From NCBI RefSeq assembly GCF_001660705.2, contig NZ_LYBV02000007.1, positions 310,001-374,000 of the forward strand: a stretch of DNA of 64,000 bases, given 5' to 3'. Source of the stretch: Saccharicrinis aurantiacus (GTDB lineage Bacteria > Bacteroidota > Bacteroidia > Bacteroidales > Marinilabiliaceae). The position numbers were made by a program, and so were the translations under genes. Positions 9,636 to 18,220 of the stretch are shown piece after piece; within the stretch, counting starts at the first letter, position 1, and every line of letters begins with the position of its first letter. The notes beneath the pieces were generated by a model that was not told where the DNA came from, ran no database searches, and worked only from the letters and a program-made list of their open reading frames with translations.

Positions 9636-11090
9636 ATGAGTGAGGACATAATGAACTTTGAGTTAGCTCAAAATGAAGACTGTATCATTAAGGTTATCGG
9701 AGTTGGAGGTGGAGGAAGTAATGCTGTAAACCACATGTTTAGTCAAGGGATTAAAGATGTGAGCTTTGTGGTTTGTAACACCGATTATCAAGCATTGGTA
9801 AATAGTCCTGTGCCTATTAAGATACAACTTGGAGAGTCGCTTACAGAAGGAAGAGGTGCTGGAAATAAACCGGATAAAGGTAGAGAGTCAGCCATCGAAA
9901 ATATTGGTGATATTGAAAAGGTATTAAAGGATAATACCCGAATGGTATTTATCACCGCAGGTATGGGTGGAGGAACAGGAACTGGAGCTGCACCTATTAT
10001 TGCTAAAACAGCACGCGAACTTGGAATACTTACAGTAGGAATTGTAACTATTCCTTTTCGTTTTGAAGGAAAATTAAGAATAACACAAGCTCTGGATGGT
10101 ATTGCTGAAATGGAGCGCAATGTGGATTCATTATTAGTAATTAATAATGAGAAGTTGCGTGGCATGTACGGCGATTTAAAACTATCGAATGCCTTTGCTA
10201 AAGCCGATGATGTGTTATCAACAGCAGCAAAAGGAATTGCTGAAATTATTACCGTTCATGGGTATATAAACGTGGATTTTGCAGATGTTGAAACTGTAAT
10301 GCGCGAAAGTGGTGTTGCCATTATGGGTAGTGCCAATGCTGATGGTCCTAATAGAGCCATTGATGCCATAACTAAGGCCTTAGAATCGCCGCTGTTGAAT
10401 AGTAACGATATTAGAGGAGCTAAAAATATACTATTGAATATTACTTCTGGCGAAGAGGAAATTACCATGGATGAGGTTGGTGAAATTACCGATTTTGTTC
10501 AAGAAACCGTGGGAGCTTCAGCTTCAATTATATGGGGTACTGGAACTGATGCTGATTTAGACCATCAGGTAAATGTAACCATTATAGCCACTGGTTTTGA
10601 TACAAGAAGTATTGCTGAATTTTCTCAACGTAATGAACCCAAAATAAAGAAGTTTACTTTGGAAGGTAGTAGTGGGGAGGAAGCCCGAGTTGAAAACAAT
10701 ACCGAGGAAGTAATTGATTTAAATGTGGGAGAGGTTCCTGAGGAGAATGAGGAATTAGATGCCGATAAGCGAATCAATCTTTTTTATAATACAGCCACAC
10801 GCAAGCCAGCTAAAGAAACAAAGGGAGAACAGGAATTAGCCTTTGAAGCAGATGCTATAAAAACTGGAGTTAGTGAGCGTTTTGAGCTTTCGCAAGAAGA
10901 TATGGAAGATGATAGGTATATTGAGCGAATAGAAAATATACCAGCATATAAACGTAAGCGTGTAAAACTTCAAAGTACCGAAGCTGAAGAGGAAGACTTT
11001 AAAGTTTCAAGGTTTACGATTTCTGAAGATAAAAGTGGCAAGACGAAAATAGTAAGAGATAACCCTTACTTACATGATAATGTAGATTAG
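9636..11090 (+). CDS. ftsZ: Cell division GTPase FtsZ
   Basis: Tubulin-like GTPase that forms the division ring. The GTP-binding signature GGGTGTGAAP lies near residues 112-121 and the N-terminal motif GVGGGGSNAVN near residue 22. The globular part ends near residue 330. A variable acidic linker of about 120 residues follows, then the conserved C-terminal peptide ending PYLHDNVD, which binds FtsA. Length 484 is long mainly because of the linker, as in other Bacteroidota. Start at 9636 gives the MSEDIMNFE N-terminus. Confidence 0.98.
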   Translation: MSEDIMNFELAQNEDCIIKVIGVGGGGSNAVNHMFSQGIKDVSFVVCNTDYQALVNSPVPIKIQLGESLTEGRGAGNKPDKGRESAIENIGDIEKVLKDNTRMVFITAGMGGGTGTGAAPIIAKTARELGILTVGIVTIPFRFEGKLRITQALDGIAEMERNVDSLLVINNEKLRGMYGDLKLSNAFAKADDVLSTAAKGIAEIITVHGYINVDFADVETVMRESGVAIMGSANADGPNRAIDAITKALESPLLNSNDIRGAKNILLNITSGEEEITMDEVGEITDFVQETVGASASIIWGTGTDADLDHQVNVTIIATGFDTRSIAEFSQRNEPKIKKFTLEGSSGEEARVENNTEEVIDLNVGEVPEENEELDADKRINLFYNTATRKPAKETKGEQELAFEADAIKTGVSERFELSQEDMEDDRYIERIENIPAYKRKRVKLQSTEAEEEDFKVSRFTISEDKSGKTKIVRDNPYLHDNVD

Positions 11091-11110
11091 ACTTAAGAAA
11101 AAATATAATA

Positions 11111-11560
11111 ATGGCAATAGTAGAAGAAGTAAATAGCGGTATCAAAGAAGCCATGAAGGCTAAGGATAAAGTAAGGCTTGGTGCTTTACGAGGCGTAAAA
11201 AAGGAATTAATTGAAGCTAAAGCGGCGAAAGGCGTAGATGCTGAGATTACAGATGATGAGGCGATTAAAATTATCACTAAGATGGTAAAACAGCGCAAGG
11301 ATTCTATTTCTATTTATAATGAACAAGGCAGAGCAGATCTTGCAGAGACTGAGGTTGCTGAGGTTGAAGTGTTATCGGTATTTTTACCAGAACAGTTAAC
11401 AGGAGAAAAGCTTGAAGAAGCAGTAAAAGCAGTTATCGAAAAAGTGGGTGCTTCATCTATGAAGGAAATGGGTAAAGTAATGGGTGTTGCTAGCAAAGAA
11501 TTAGCTGGTAAGGCCGATGGTAAAGAAATATCGGAATTAGTAAAAAAGTTATTGGCTTAA
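11111..11560 (+). CDS. GatB/YqeY domain protein
   Basis: Small helical protein of 149 residues matching the YqeY family, which shares the C-terminal helical domain of the GatB amidotransferase subunit. It shows the family pattern of a KDKVRLGALRGVKKEL helix, the MVKQRKDSI segment and the FLPEQL motif. Its function is unknown; a role in tRNA amidation has been suggested only from the domain. It begins 20 bp after ftsZ and ends just before a strong terminator, so it is probably the last gene of the division transcription unit. Confidence 0.92.
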   Translation: MAIVEEVNSGIKEAMKAKDKVRLGALRGVKKELIEAKAAKGVDAEITDDEAIKIITKMVKQRKDSISIYNEQGRADLAETEVAEVEVLSVFLPEQLTGEKLEEAVKAVIEKVGASSMKEMGKVMGVASKELAGKADGKEISELVKKLLA

Positions 11561-11587
11561 GATTCAGTTAATAATCTAGATATTATG

Positions 11588-11616
11588 AGGGAGTCCTGTT
11601 CGGACTCCCTTTTTTT
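11588..11616. terminator. Bidirectional intrinsic terminator
   Basis: Perfect 9-bp stem (11588-11596 with 11602-11610), a five-base loop and a run of T on the plus strand to 11616. It lies between the convergent yqeY-like gene and nhaA, so it can serve both strands. Confidence 0.9.
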
Positions 11617-11619
11617 GTA

Positions 11620-12978
11620 TTATAATTTTTTTCCTTGCATTACTTCTTCATCTCGCTTAAGCGAATATTTGAGTAAGAAGAAACCACAAAGTCCGGCTAT
11701 TATTGATCCAATAAAAATACCAATCTTAGCTTGGTTAAGTAGGTCGCCACTATAGGCCAAACTGGCGATAAAAATACTCATGGTAAAACCAATACCACCG
11801 AGTAAAGCCAAGCCTGCAAATGATAACCACGAAGATCCTTTGGGTTTAATGGCAATGCCTAATCGTACGGCTAGCCATGAGAATAAAGTAATCCCTATCA
11901 GCTTACCAAATATTAAACTAACCGCAATAGCTATTGATACTGAAGTGAGGATAGGAGCACCCTCGTGTCCGCCGCTAAGCATAACACCTGCATTGGCTAA
12001 TGCAAAAATAGGAAGCACAAAAATACTGATGAAACCGTGGAATTGGTGTTCGATATATTGTAATGGGCTACGTACTTTAGATACTGCATATTCCATTTCA
12101 TCAACTGCTTCTAACTGTTCATCACTTAGCACAATCTCATGCGCGTTTTTGGGGATGTTTAAAAAGGTTGAAATACCACGTTGCATACGCGGTACAAATT
12201 TGTCGATATGAACTTTTGGTCGTGCTGGAATTGTGAAGGCAATAAGCACTCCTGCTATGGTGGCATGTAAACCGCTACCAGGTCCTTCTGTACCCGACAT
12301 AAGCACCAAATACCAAATAATGAAACCAAGGAATGTGTAAATTTTTAGATCTTGAACATTTCTTAGGTTTGCTACGGTTAAAATAAGTAATAGAACGCCG
12401 GCAATCATAAGGTATGTCCAGTTTAAATCGCCACCATAAAATAAGGCAATTACTAAAACAGCACCTAAGTCATCAACAATGGCCAATGCCGTTAAAAATA
12501 CCTTTAAACTTAGTGGTACTCTTTTTCCTAGCATACCTAAAATACCTAACGAGAAGGCAATATCAGTAGCCATTGGTATTCCCCAACCATCAGCAGCATC
12601 TCCAGAGATACCAAAGCTTACAAAAAATAAGATAGGAACAATCATACCTCCAATAGCACCAAAAATTGGTAAAGCAGCTTGTTTAAACGAACTTAATTCA
12701 CCGGCTAAGAATTCGCGTTTAATCTCTAAACCAACTACAAAAAAGAAGATGGCCATTAAACCATCGTTGATCCAATGGTGCCAGGTCATGTTAATTGCAA
12801 ACATCTCCACTTCAATTGCAAACATATCATGCCAAAGGTGCTCGTAGCCATGGTGTGCAACGTTAGCCCAAACTACCGCGGCAAAGGTAGCAAGCATCAA
12901 TAGCACACTTCCATTGCTTATAGCTTTAAAGAAGTTCCGGAATATATTCTCATCCTTAGTATTAGTTACACTTGTCAT
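11620..12978 (-). CDS. nhaA: Na+/H+ antiporter NhaA
   Basis: Inner-membrane antiporter that expels sodium in exchange for protons. It shows the conserved FFVVGLEIKREF helix and the paired aspartates in AIVDDLGAVLVIALF that bind the ion, plus the GGIGFTMSIFIASLA helix near the C-terminus. Length 452 is longer than E. coli NhaA (388). The extra residues form a cytoplasmic insert around residues 258-310 and a long tail. The start ATG at 12976-12978 is 26 bp after the end of the upstream nucleotidyltransferase gene, so the two may share a transcript. Confidence 0.95.
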   Translation of the reverse strand: MTSVTNTKDENIFRNFFKAISNGSVLLMLATFAAVVWANVAHHGYEHLWHDMFAIEVEMFAINMTWHHWINDGLMAIFFFVVGLEIKREFLAGELSSFKQAALPIFGAIGGMIVPILFFVSFGISGDAADGWGIPMATDIAFSLGILGMLGKRVPLSLKVFLTALAIVDDLGAVLVIALFYGGDLNWTYLMIAGVLLLILTVANLRNVQDLKIYTFLGFIIWYLVLMSGTEGPGSGLHATIAGVLIAFTIPARPKVHIDKFVPRMQRGISTFLNIPKNAHEIVLSDEQLEAVDEMEYAVSKVRSPLQYIEHQFHGFISIFVLPIFALANAGVMLSGGHEGAPILTSVSIAIAVSLIFGKLIGITLFSWLAVRLGIAIKPKGSSWLSFAGLALLGGIGFTMSIFIASLAYSGDLLNQAKIGIFIGSIIAGLCGFFLLKYSLKRDEEVMQGKKL

Positions 12979-13004
12979 TTTTTTTTCAGTTATTGATTAT
13001 GAGT

Positions 13005-13727
13005 TTATTGTTTTTTCATAAAATCATTGGCTTTTTCCCACTTTTCAGGTGTTCCAATATCAAACCAATAATTATTTAAGCATTTCCATGCAAAAATAGA
13101 ATGTTCTTTTGATAAATCAAGATATCCATTTGTAATTGAGAATTTTCTGACATCGCCAAGCAAATTTAATATCGAATAATCTACAATATGAACACCCGAG
13201 AAAGCAAGTGACTCATAACTTTCAGCTTTTCGTGTATATATAAATTCGTTGGTATTGATGTTTTTCCATCCCGAAAGCTTCATATCCTTATTAAATAAGA
13301 AGTAGCGCGATGTTTCTCTATCCTTAACCATTAATGTGGCAATGCCTTTTTTCTGCTTATGATACGCAATCATCTCAGCAAGGTTTGCAGAAGTAATAAT
13401 ATCTGCATTATATAATATAATGGCTTTGTTAGGAATAAATAAATCCTTAGCAAATAAGAGGCCTCCACCTGTTTCTAAGAGTTCTTCCGACTCATCGGAA
13501 ATACAAATATCAACACCCGTAAAATGAAGCGTAGCAATGTAGTCTTTAATCATATCGGCATGGTGGTGCACATTTACAACAATATTGGTTGCACCTGCTG
13601 CAGATAGCTTTTCGATAGCATGCAGCAGCATAGGTTTACCAGCCACTTCGACCAATGCTTTGGGTTTATTTTTTGAGATACTTCCGAGTCGCGTGCCCAA
13701 TCCGGCGGCAAAAATTAGTGCATTCAT
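13005..13727 (-). CDS. Nucleotidyltransferase of the sugar-phosphate NTP-transferase family (MurU/RmlA-like)
   Basis: Predicted enzyme that couples an NTP to a sugar 1-phosphate. The N-terminal signature AAGLGTRLGSISKNKPKAL carries the phosphate-binding glycines and the catalytic lysine, and YNADII contains the metal-binding aspartate. Length 240 fits the small MurU (MurNAc-1-phosphate uridylyltransferase) or mannose-1-phosphate guanylyltransferase type. MurU is usually beside a sugar kinase (AmgK). No kinase is next to it here, so the substrate stays open. Confidence 0.85.
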   Translation of the reverse strand: MNALIFAAGLGTRLGSISKNKPKALVEVAGKPMLLHAIEKLSAAGATNIVVNVHHHADMIKDYIATLHFTGVDICISDESEELLETGGGLLFAKDLFIPNKAIILYNADIITSANLAEMIAYHKQKKGIATLMVKDRETSRYFLFNKDMKLSGWKNINTNEFIYTRKAESYESLAFSGVHIVDYSILNLLGDVRKFSITNGYLDLSKEHSIFAWKCLNNYWFDIGTPEKWEKANDFMKKQ

Positions 13728-13824
13728 AGAAAATTATTTAGAACCGCAGGCAATAATAAATAATTTTAGCACCATTTGCCAATTCAGTATCGCCTAATCA
13801 CTCTAATAGGGGCTTTATGGCGAA

Positions 13825-14121
13825 TTAAAAGTTTACAAAATTACCAGAATCTTCAAAATGTTTCTGATCCACATTATAGTTACCTGTGAATGTTCCTTTT
13901 TCCTCAGTTTTATTACCTAGCACATCCACTAGTTTGCAGTTGAAATCGGCAATTACTTCAATAAAGCCATTTACTTCATCTTTATAGTACACATTACTAC
14001 CGTAGATGCGATTGAGCGATGTGCCTATTAATTCGCAATTGAGCTCAACACTATGTGTTACAATTCTATCATGAAGTATTTCTTCAATTTTCTGCTTTAT
14101 ATCGTACTCAATATATTCCAT
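13825..14121 (-). CDS. Hypothetical 98-residue protein
   Basis: I do not recognise this protein. It is a soluble, acidic 98-residue sequence without signal peptide or membrane segment. It begins MEYIEYDIKQKIEEIL and appears to be mostly beta-strand after an N-terminal helix. The reading frame is undisturbed, the codon use resembles its neighbours, and no better frame covers the stretch. The gap to the nucleotidyltransferase downstream is 97 bp. Confidence 0.65.
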   Translation of the reverse strand: MEYIEYDIKQKIEEILHDRIVTHSVELNCELIGTSLNRIYGSNVYYKDEVNGFIEVIADFNCKLVDVLGNKTEEKGTFTGNYNVDQKHFEDSGNFVNF

Positions 14122-14343
14122 GTGTGGTATTTCTTTAGCTTGGGTATTTAATTAGATGTTTAGTTTGAAGATAGAAGACTGTAGAGTTTTTGATAAGACT
14201 AGATGTTAATCCCTTATATCAATACATCACAGGGTTTTATCGAACTGTTGCGTATTGATTGCTAGTCCTATTTTAAGATTATATAGTCAGTACATTGTAT
14301 TTTCACAACTGTCTACAGTCTAAAAACTAACTTACTATGCTTA

Positions 14344-14544
14344 TTAGTCCTCCTCGATAATTTCTTGCACTCTGCCCACATCGCCATCTTCAAGTCTAAC
14401 TTTAATTCCATGGGGATGAAAAGCGCTTTTAGTCAGAATATCTTTTACAAAACCATGAGTTAATTCGCCCGTACGTTGGTGTTGCTTTAATACAATGTTA
14501 ACCTCGGTACCAATACTTATATCTTTTCTGTTTTTTCCGTTCAT
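14344..14544 (-). CDS. YwbE family protein (DUF2196)
   Basis: Small 66-residue protein matching the YwbE family of unknown function. The conserved core runs from MNGKNRKDI through VLKQHQRTGELTHG, AFHPHGIKVRLEDG and VGRVQEI. A longer reading frame extends upstream to 14592, but family members begin at MNGxNRKDI, so I place the start at 14544. The fold is probably a small beta-barrel of KOW/SH3 type, inferred from the glycine pattern. Confidence 0.85.
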   Translation of the reverse strand: MNGKNRKDISIGTEVNIVLKQHQRTGELTHGFVKDILTKSAFHPHGIKVRLEDGDVGRVQEIIEED

Positions 14545-14687
14545 GAGTGCAAAATTAAGCTTTAGAATACGTATAAAAAAGGATTCGGCCAATAGCGTCC
14601 TAAATGATTCGTAACTTTAATTCTAAGTTGTTATTATTTAGTTTGTTATTATATTGTTCTTTTTCACAGCTTTGTATTTAAGCGCCT

Positions 14688-14747
14688 CGTCATGGCGAGA
14701 AACAAAAGGTAAAATGCCTTAAGATTGCTTCGTTCCTCGCAACGACG
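14688..14747. repeat. REP-like intergenic inverted repeat
   Basis: Twelve-base arms CGTCATGGCGAG (14688-14699) and CTCGCAACGACG (14736-14747) form an imperfect inverted repeat around a segment containing ATTGCTTCGTTCC. This resembles a dispersed intergenic repeat I know from many bacterial genomes (GTCATTGCGAGG...AAGCAATC type). It lies in the 346-bp gap 14545-14890. Apart from it and a short stretch near 14839-14862 I see nothing in that gap. Confidence 0.6.
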
Positions 14748-14890
14748 TAATACCGTAGAAAGCTACAAAGCCTTTTGTAACTTAGCATTAATCTTTCCTG
14801 CAGATAGCAGAAAATCATACTGAATAGTTCCATTTTTTACTACTGGCTACTGCCTAAAAACTGTAGAACTATTCATATAATATGCTTCAA

Positions 14891-16105
14891 TTAATTGAGC
14901 TGCCCAGCCACGTATCCGGTAGTCCAAGCAGCCTGTAAATTATATCCGCCAGTAATGGCATCAATATCTAAAACCTCGCCAGCAAAATATAAGTTATCAA
15001 CAACCTTACTTTGCATAGTTTTGGTATCCATACTTTTGATGCTCACACCACCGCAGGTTACAAACTCATCTCGGAATTTCGAAGCCCCTTCTACCTGATA
15101 ATCATCGTTGGTGAGTATATTGCTCAGTTTATTAATGCCTTTTTTGCCCAATTCGCTCCATTTTTTTGTTTGCGGAATGTCGCATTTCTCTAGTAAGAAC
15201 AACCACAAACGTTCTGATAAACCATAGGGTTTTACATTCTGAACAATTTTGTTTTTATTCTCATTGGCCAATTCTTTTAGGTGCGCATTTACGGCTTCGG
15301 TGTTGATGGTATTGCACCAGTTAACGGCAACCTTAAAATTGTAATTGCTCTCGTTGGCCAGGCGAGCTCCAAAGGCCGAAAGCTTTAATATGGCTGGTCC
15401 GCTCATGCCCCAATGGGTGATTAATAAAGGACCGTTGGCTTTTAATTTGGTGCCTTGTATGCTCACCAAAGCATCTTCAACCACCACGCCCATTAGCTTT
15501 TTTACTTTTTCGTTGGGCATGTTAAAGGTGAATAGTGATGGCACTGGTGCTTCAATTTCATGACCTATATTTTTGAGCCAATCTAAACCTTTTTCTTGTG
15601 GCGATCCGCCAGTGGTAACAATCACCTTATCGAATAAGCGCGGAGGCATTTTATCATCTAAAAAACAAAGCTGCAAGCCTTGCTTTGTTTCGTTAATAGC
15701 ACTAACGGCAAGTCCGGTTTTAATGCTTACACCCAATTGCTTGCACTGCTTTAAAAAGCAATCGATAATACTTTGCGAATCCTGCGAAACAGGAAATACA
15801 CAATTATCGTCTTGTGTGGTTAGGGGAACACCGCGCTCCTCAAACCATTGCATGGCATGTTTGGTGTTAAAAGTATGGAATAACTTTTTTAGTGTTTTGG
15901 CACCGCGAGGATAGGCCTTGCAAAGCTCGCTTATTGAAGTGCAGCCATTGGTAACATTACAGCGTCCGCCGCCCGATATTTTAACCTTGGCCAATACCTT
16001 GCTCGATTTCTCGAGAATGGTCACTTCTGCTTCGGGGTATTTTTCTTTGGCAGTAATTGCCGAAAAAAAACCTGCTGCTCCACCTCCTATAATTCCAACT
16101 TTCAT
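14891..16105 (-). CDS. NAD(P)/FAD-dependent oxidoreductase, HI0933 (YhiN) family
   Basis: Flavoprotein of 404 residues. The N-terminal dinucleotide-binding motif is GIIGGGAAGFFSA, followed by the family signature SGGGRCNVTN near residues 44-53. The C-terminal FAD-contact segment is NLYFAGEVLDIDAITGGYNLQ. These three mark the HI0933 family, whose physiological substrate is unknown. The start ATG at 16103-16105 places the Rossmann motif at residues 4-16, as expected. It stands alone on the minus strand. Confidence 0.93.
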   Translation of the reverse strand: MKVGIIGGGAAGFFSAITAKEKYPEAEVTILEKSSKVLAKVKISGGGRCNVTNGCTSISELCKAYPRGAKTLKKLFHTFNTKHAMQWFEERGVPLTTQDDNCVFPVSQDSQSIIDCFLKQCKQLGVSIKTGLAVSAINETKQGLQLCFLDDKMPPRLFDKVIVTTGGSPQEKGLDWLKNIGHEIEAPVPSLFTFNMPNEKVKKLMGVVVEDALVSIQGTKLKANGPLLITHWGMSGPAILKLSAFGARLANESNYNFKVAVNWCNTINTEAVNAHLKELANENKNKIVQNVKPYGLSERLWLFLLEKCDIPQTKKWSELGKKGINKLSNILTNDDYQVEGASKFRDEFVTCGGVSIKSMDTKTMQSKVVDNLYFAGEVLDIDAITGGYNLQAAWTTGYVAGQLN

Positions 16106-16221
16106 AGCTGCAAAAGTAAGACTTTTTATACCTTACTCATATAACAAAAGGCAAAAGTATTGCTAGTTTGTGCCATTGATATTTAGTGATAATAGGCGAA
16201 AAGCTTAAAGCTAGCGATAGT

Positions 16222-16389
16222 ATGATTATTAGAGATCAGATGTATACTTTGCTAAAAAGATATGTAGACGAAATACGTAGCTGTGGCAAGTATTTATTTT
16301 GGCGCAACAGCGATCGCTTACGCGGATACAGTAGCGAATACAAACGCAAACAATACTTACGCAATAAAAAGAAGGAAACCGTAAGTTAG
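16222..16389 (+). CDS. Small, very basic hypothetical protein
   Basis: A 55-residue reading frame from ATG 16222, or 67 residues from GTG 16186, rich in arginine, lysine and tyrosine (for example RNSDRLRGYSSEYKRKQYL). No family recognised. An intrinsic terminator follows 34 bp after the stop, which supports a real short gene. Its charge would suit nucleic-acid binding, but that is a guess. Confidence 0.45.
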   Translation: MIIRDQMYTLLKRYVDEIRSCGKYLFWRNSDRLRGYSSEYKRKQYLRNKKKETVS

Positions 16390-16423
16390 TTAAGGATTAT
16401 GCCTTGTAGGTATAAGTACGAAG

Positions 16424-16452
16424 AAGGTTGCCAACTACGGCAGCCTTTTTTT
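16424..16452 (+). terminator. Intrinsic terminator after the small basic ORF
   Basis: Stem AAGGTTGCC (16424-16432) with GGCAGCCTT (16439-16447), one G-T pair, six-base loop, followed by a T run to 16452. Confidence 0.8.
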
Positions 16453-16470
16453 ATTTAAAATAAGCGCTGT

Positions 16471-16700
16471 ATCCCGCTAGGGGACTATGCAAACCTCTAG
16501 GGGGCGACAAGAAAATATGGGGGAGTGCCATATCCTCTAGGTGAGCATGTCATTAGTCTAGGTGACGGACTAAACCTTTAGTAGCTTGCCCTCAACTCGC
16601 TAGGGGACGCCTTAAATATTTAGTAGTTTATTGCCATTCCCTCGGGGGGATGCCCATAGGTGCAGGGGATACTGTAAAAGTATTAGTGGGCGTATCATAT
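16471..16700. repeat. Degenerate G-rich array, about 11 units at 20-22 bp spacing
   Basis: The core CTAGGGG or a variant recurs with the four-base CTAG-equivalent at 16477, 16497, 16517, 16537, 16558, 16578, 16600, 16620, 16641, 16662 and 16683. Spacings are 20, 20, 20, 21, 20, 22, 20, 21, 21 and 21. The best units read CCGCTAGGGGACTATGC, CCTCTAGGGGGCG and TCGCTAGGGGACGCC; weaker ones read TTTAGTAG. The period is not a multiple of three and stops interrupt all frames, so it is not coding. It fills much of the gene-free stretch 16390-16935. Confidence 0.75.
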
Positions 16701-16852
16701 TGTATCGTTATCATTAAATACCTCTCAATTTTAATAACAAATGATTGTTACCTTATTTAATTTGAGTAAAAATTGAGCCTATAAAACAAAATAAACTAGA
16801 ATTTTCGCTAGTTTCATGAGCAAAATAAGCACTAGCTATAAACTTATATTGG

Positions 16853-16892
16853 CACATTGGGGGAGTATGTAGAATATATGGTGGGGTGTAGG
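16853..16892. repeat. Two outlying units related to the G-rich array
   Basis: CATTGGGGGAGTATGTAG and ATATGGTGGGGTGTAG have cores at 16857 and 16878, again 21 bp apart, and resemble the third unit of the array upstream. They lie about 60 bp before the next gene. The AT-rich stretch between them and the main array shows no units. Confidence 0.5.
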
Positions 16893-16935
16893 TTAGTTAA
16901 GAAATATAATATATTGACCTAAATTAAGTTACTAT

Positions 16936-17439
16936 ATGAAAAGAGAGAGCAAATTAATGTATTATCTATCTATAGCAATTTTAATATTCTGTTTTACGGT
17001 TAATGCTCAAGAAAAGGATTCTTTAAAAGTAGTTTCTTTAGTAAAACAAACAATGGAATTGTTGGAAAAGAAAGAATATGAAAAAAGCAGAGATACTGCT
17101 GATAGAATATTGAAAATTGATAATTCCTGTAGTCTTGCGTACATCCTTTTAGGAAATATTTATGCTAAATATGCATGGGAATGTTCTACAAATATTAGTG
17201 AATTTAATGTTATGGAATGGAGTTTAATTTATTGCTTATCTTTTGATATGTTTGAAAAGGCAAAACAATTAGATGTTTCAAGAACTAAAAATGTAGATAA
17301 TACAATTCGAATTTACTTGAACTATTTGCCTACAGAAGAAGAGTTGTTTATACCTAATGATTTACATGGTAAAGAATTGCGTATAGATGGTTGGGTAGAC
17401 CGAAAAACTAAATTTCGTAGAAGGTCAGAAACAGAGTGA
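16936..17439 (+). CDS. Secreted TPR-like hypothetical protein
   Basis: A 167-residue protein with an N-terminal signal peptide (hydrophobic residues 8-22, cleavage probably after VNA). A helix-turn-helix region around residues 33-115 resembles tetratricopeptide repeats, for example KKEYEKSRDTADRILKID followed by CSLAYILLGNIYAKYA. The end, after DGW, is strongly basic (RKTKFRRRSE) and lies in DNA with inverted repeats that continue past the stop. The native C-terminus may therefore have been altered. Probably periplasmic; function unknown. Confidence 0.7.
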   Translation: MKRESKLMYYLSIAILIFCFTVNAQEKDSLKVVSLVKQTMELLEKKEYEKSRDTADRILKIDNSCSLAYILLGNIYAKYAWECSTNISEFNVMEWSLIYCLSFDMFEKAKQLDVSRTKNVDNTIRIYLNYLPTEEELFIPNDLHGKELRIDGWVDRKTKFRRRSETE

Positions 17440-17583
17440 AAATGACGTTTGTCATCAAAAACTAATGGTCATAGGCAGACAGTATCAAACTGGACATTTT
17501 GGGCATACAATAATTTCTGCTCTGTTGGTTTTTGTAGATTTGGTTTTCAAATCAGCCAATGTCCTTAATTAAAACCGTTGGGT
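17390..17583. other. Intergenic inverted-repeat region after the TPR-like gene
   Basis: Several small stems are visible: ATGAC with GTCAT around 17442-17455, GATTTG with CAAATC around 17540-17556, and GGACATT with AATGTCC around 17498-17570. The first part overlaps the last codons of the TPR-like gene. No protein is encoded in the rest. It may be a folded repeat or the trace of a past insertion. Confidence 0.35.
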
Positions 17584-17625
17584 ATAATTTGCAATCATGA
17601 TGGGCAAATCAAATAATTAGAAAAT

Positions 17626-18168
17626 ATGAAACCAATTATATTGTTTTTAATAGTTACATTAATTTTTAGCTGCAGTAACGAAACTGAGGAATCAGGTCAG
17701 GTAGATGAGAATATTAATCTTATTGATTTATCAACTTTTATTGGGAAATCTTATTCTGAAATTTACAATTTGAAAAGCGAATATTGGCAATATCCCAACT
17801 TTCTTTTGATTCCAACAATTGAAGGTGAGTACCAAATTACTATTGATTTTAATAATTATGATGATATTGAATCCGCTGATATTACTGGACTTTGGGGGCA
17901 ATTATCAAATCAAGTATATGGAACTTTCGTTGACCTAAATATAGTTGAGAAATTAATTAATTATAATTTTAATGAACCCCCAACATATATTTATAAGGTT
18001 AGTATTTATGATGCAAATAAAAAAGAGACTTACATAAATGTAGAAGATTTATTTTCTAATATTTCAAATTTTGAAAATGACTATAGCTATTATGTTATAT
18101 GGGAATTAAATAATTTAAGTTATTCAATTTATATTGAAGGAGGTAAACTACAATTCAGTATTTACTGA
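17626..18168 (+). CDS. Hypothetical lipoprotein
   Basis: A 180-residue protein with a lipoprotein signal: hydrophobic residues 4-15 and cysteine in LIFSC at residue 16, followed by S and N. The mature part is acidic, with alternating aromatic and hydrophobic residues that suggest a beta-rich fold. No known domain recognised. It lies alone between repeat-containing gaps, which suggests a recently acquired or lineage-specific gene. Confidence 0.7.
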   Translation: MKPIILFLIVTLIFSCSNETEESGQVDENINLIDLSTFIGKSYSEIYNLKSEYWQYPNFLLIPTIEGEYQITIDFNNYDDIESADITGLWGQLSNQVYGTFVDLNIVEKLINYNFNEPPTYIYKVSIYDANKKETYINVEDLFSNISNFENDYSYYVIWELNNLSYSIYIEGGKLQFSIY

Positions 18169-18190
18169 GATGAAAGCAATGAATACGATA

Positions 18191-18220
18191 CTCCGCTGGC
18201 GCACGTGTTTCCACGTGTGG
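18191..18220. repeat. Intergenic hairpin with paired CACGTG sites
   Basis: CACGTG occurs at 18202-18207 and 18212-18217, separated by TTTC, inside a GC-rich island (18191-18220) in an otherwise AT-rich gap. Each hexamer is a palindrome, so the pair can form one hairpin. The composition differs sharply from its surroundings and suggests a dispersed repeat. Confidence 0.5.

Noticed and set aside
14309-14862. Two related segments containing CTAAAAACT (14309-14329 and 14839-14862)
   Set aside because: Short, low in complexity and imperfect; not enough to call a defined repeat element.
16471-16700. Possible CRISPR array
   Set aside because: The units are only 20-22 bp in total, the repeat core is not constant, there are no unique 30-bp spacers, and no cas gene is nearby.
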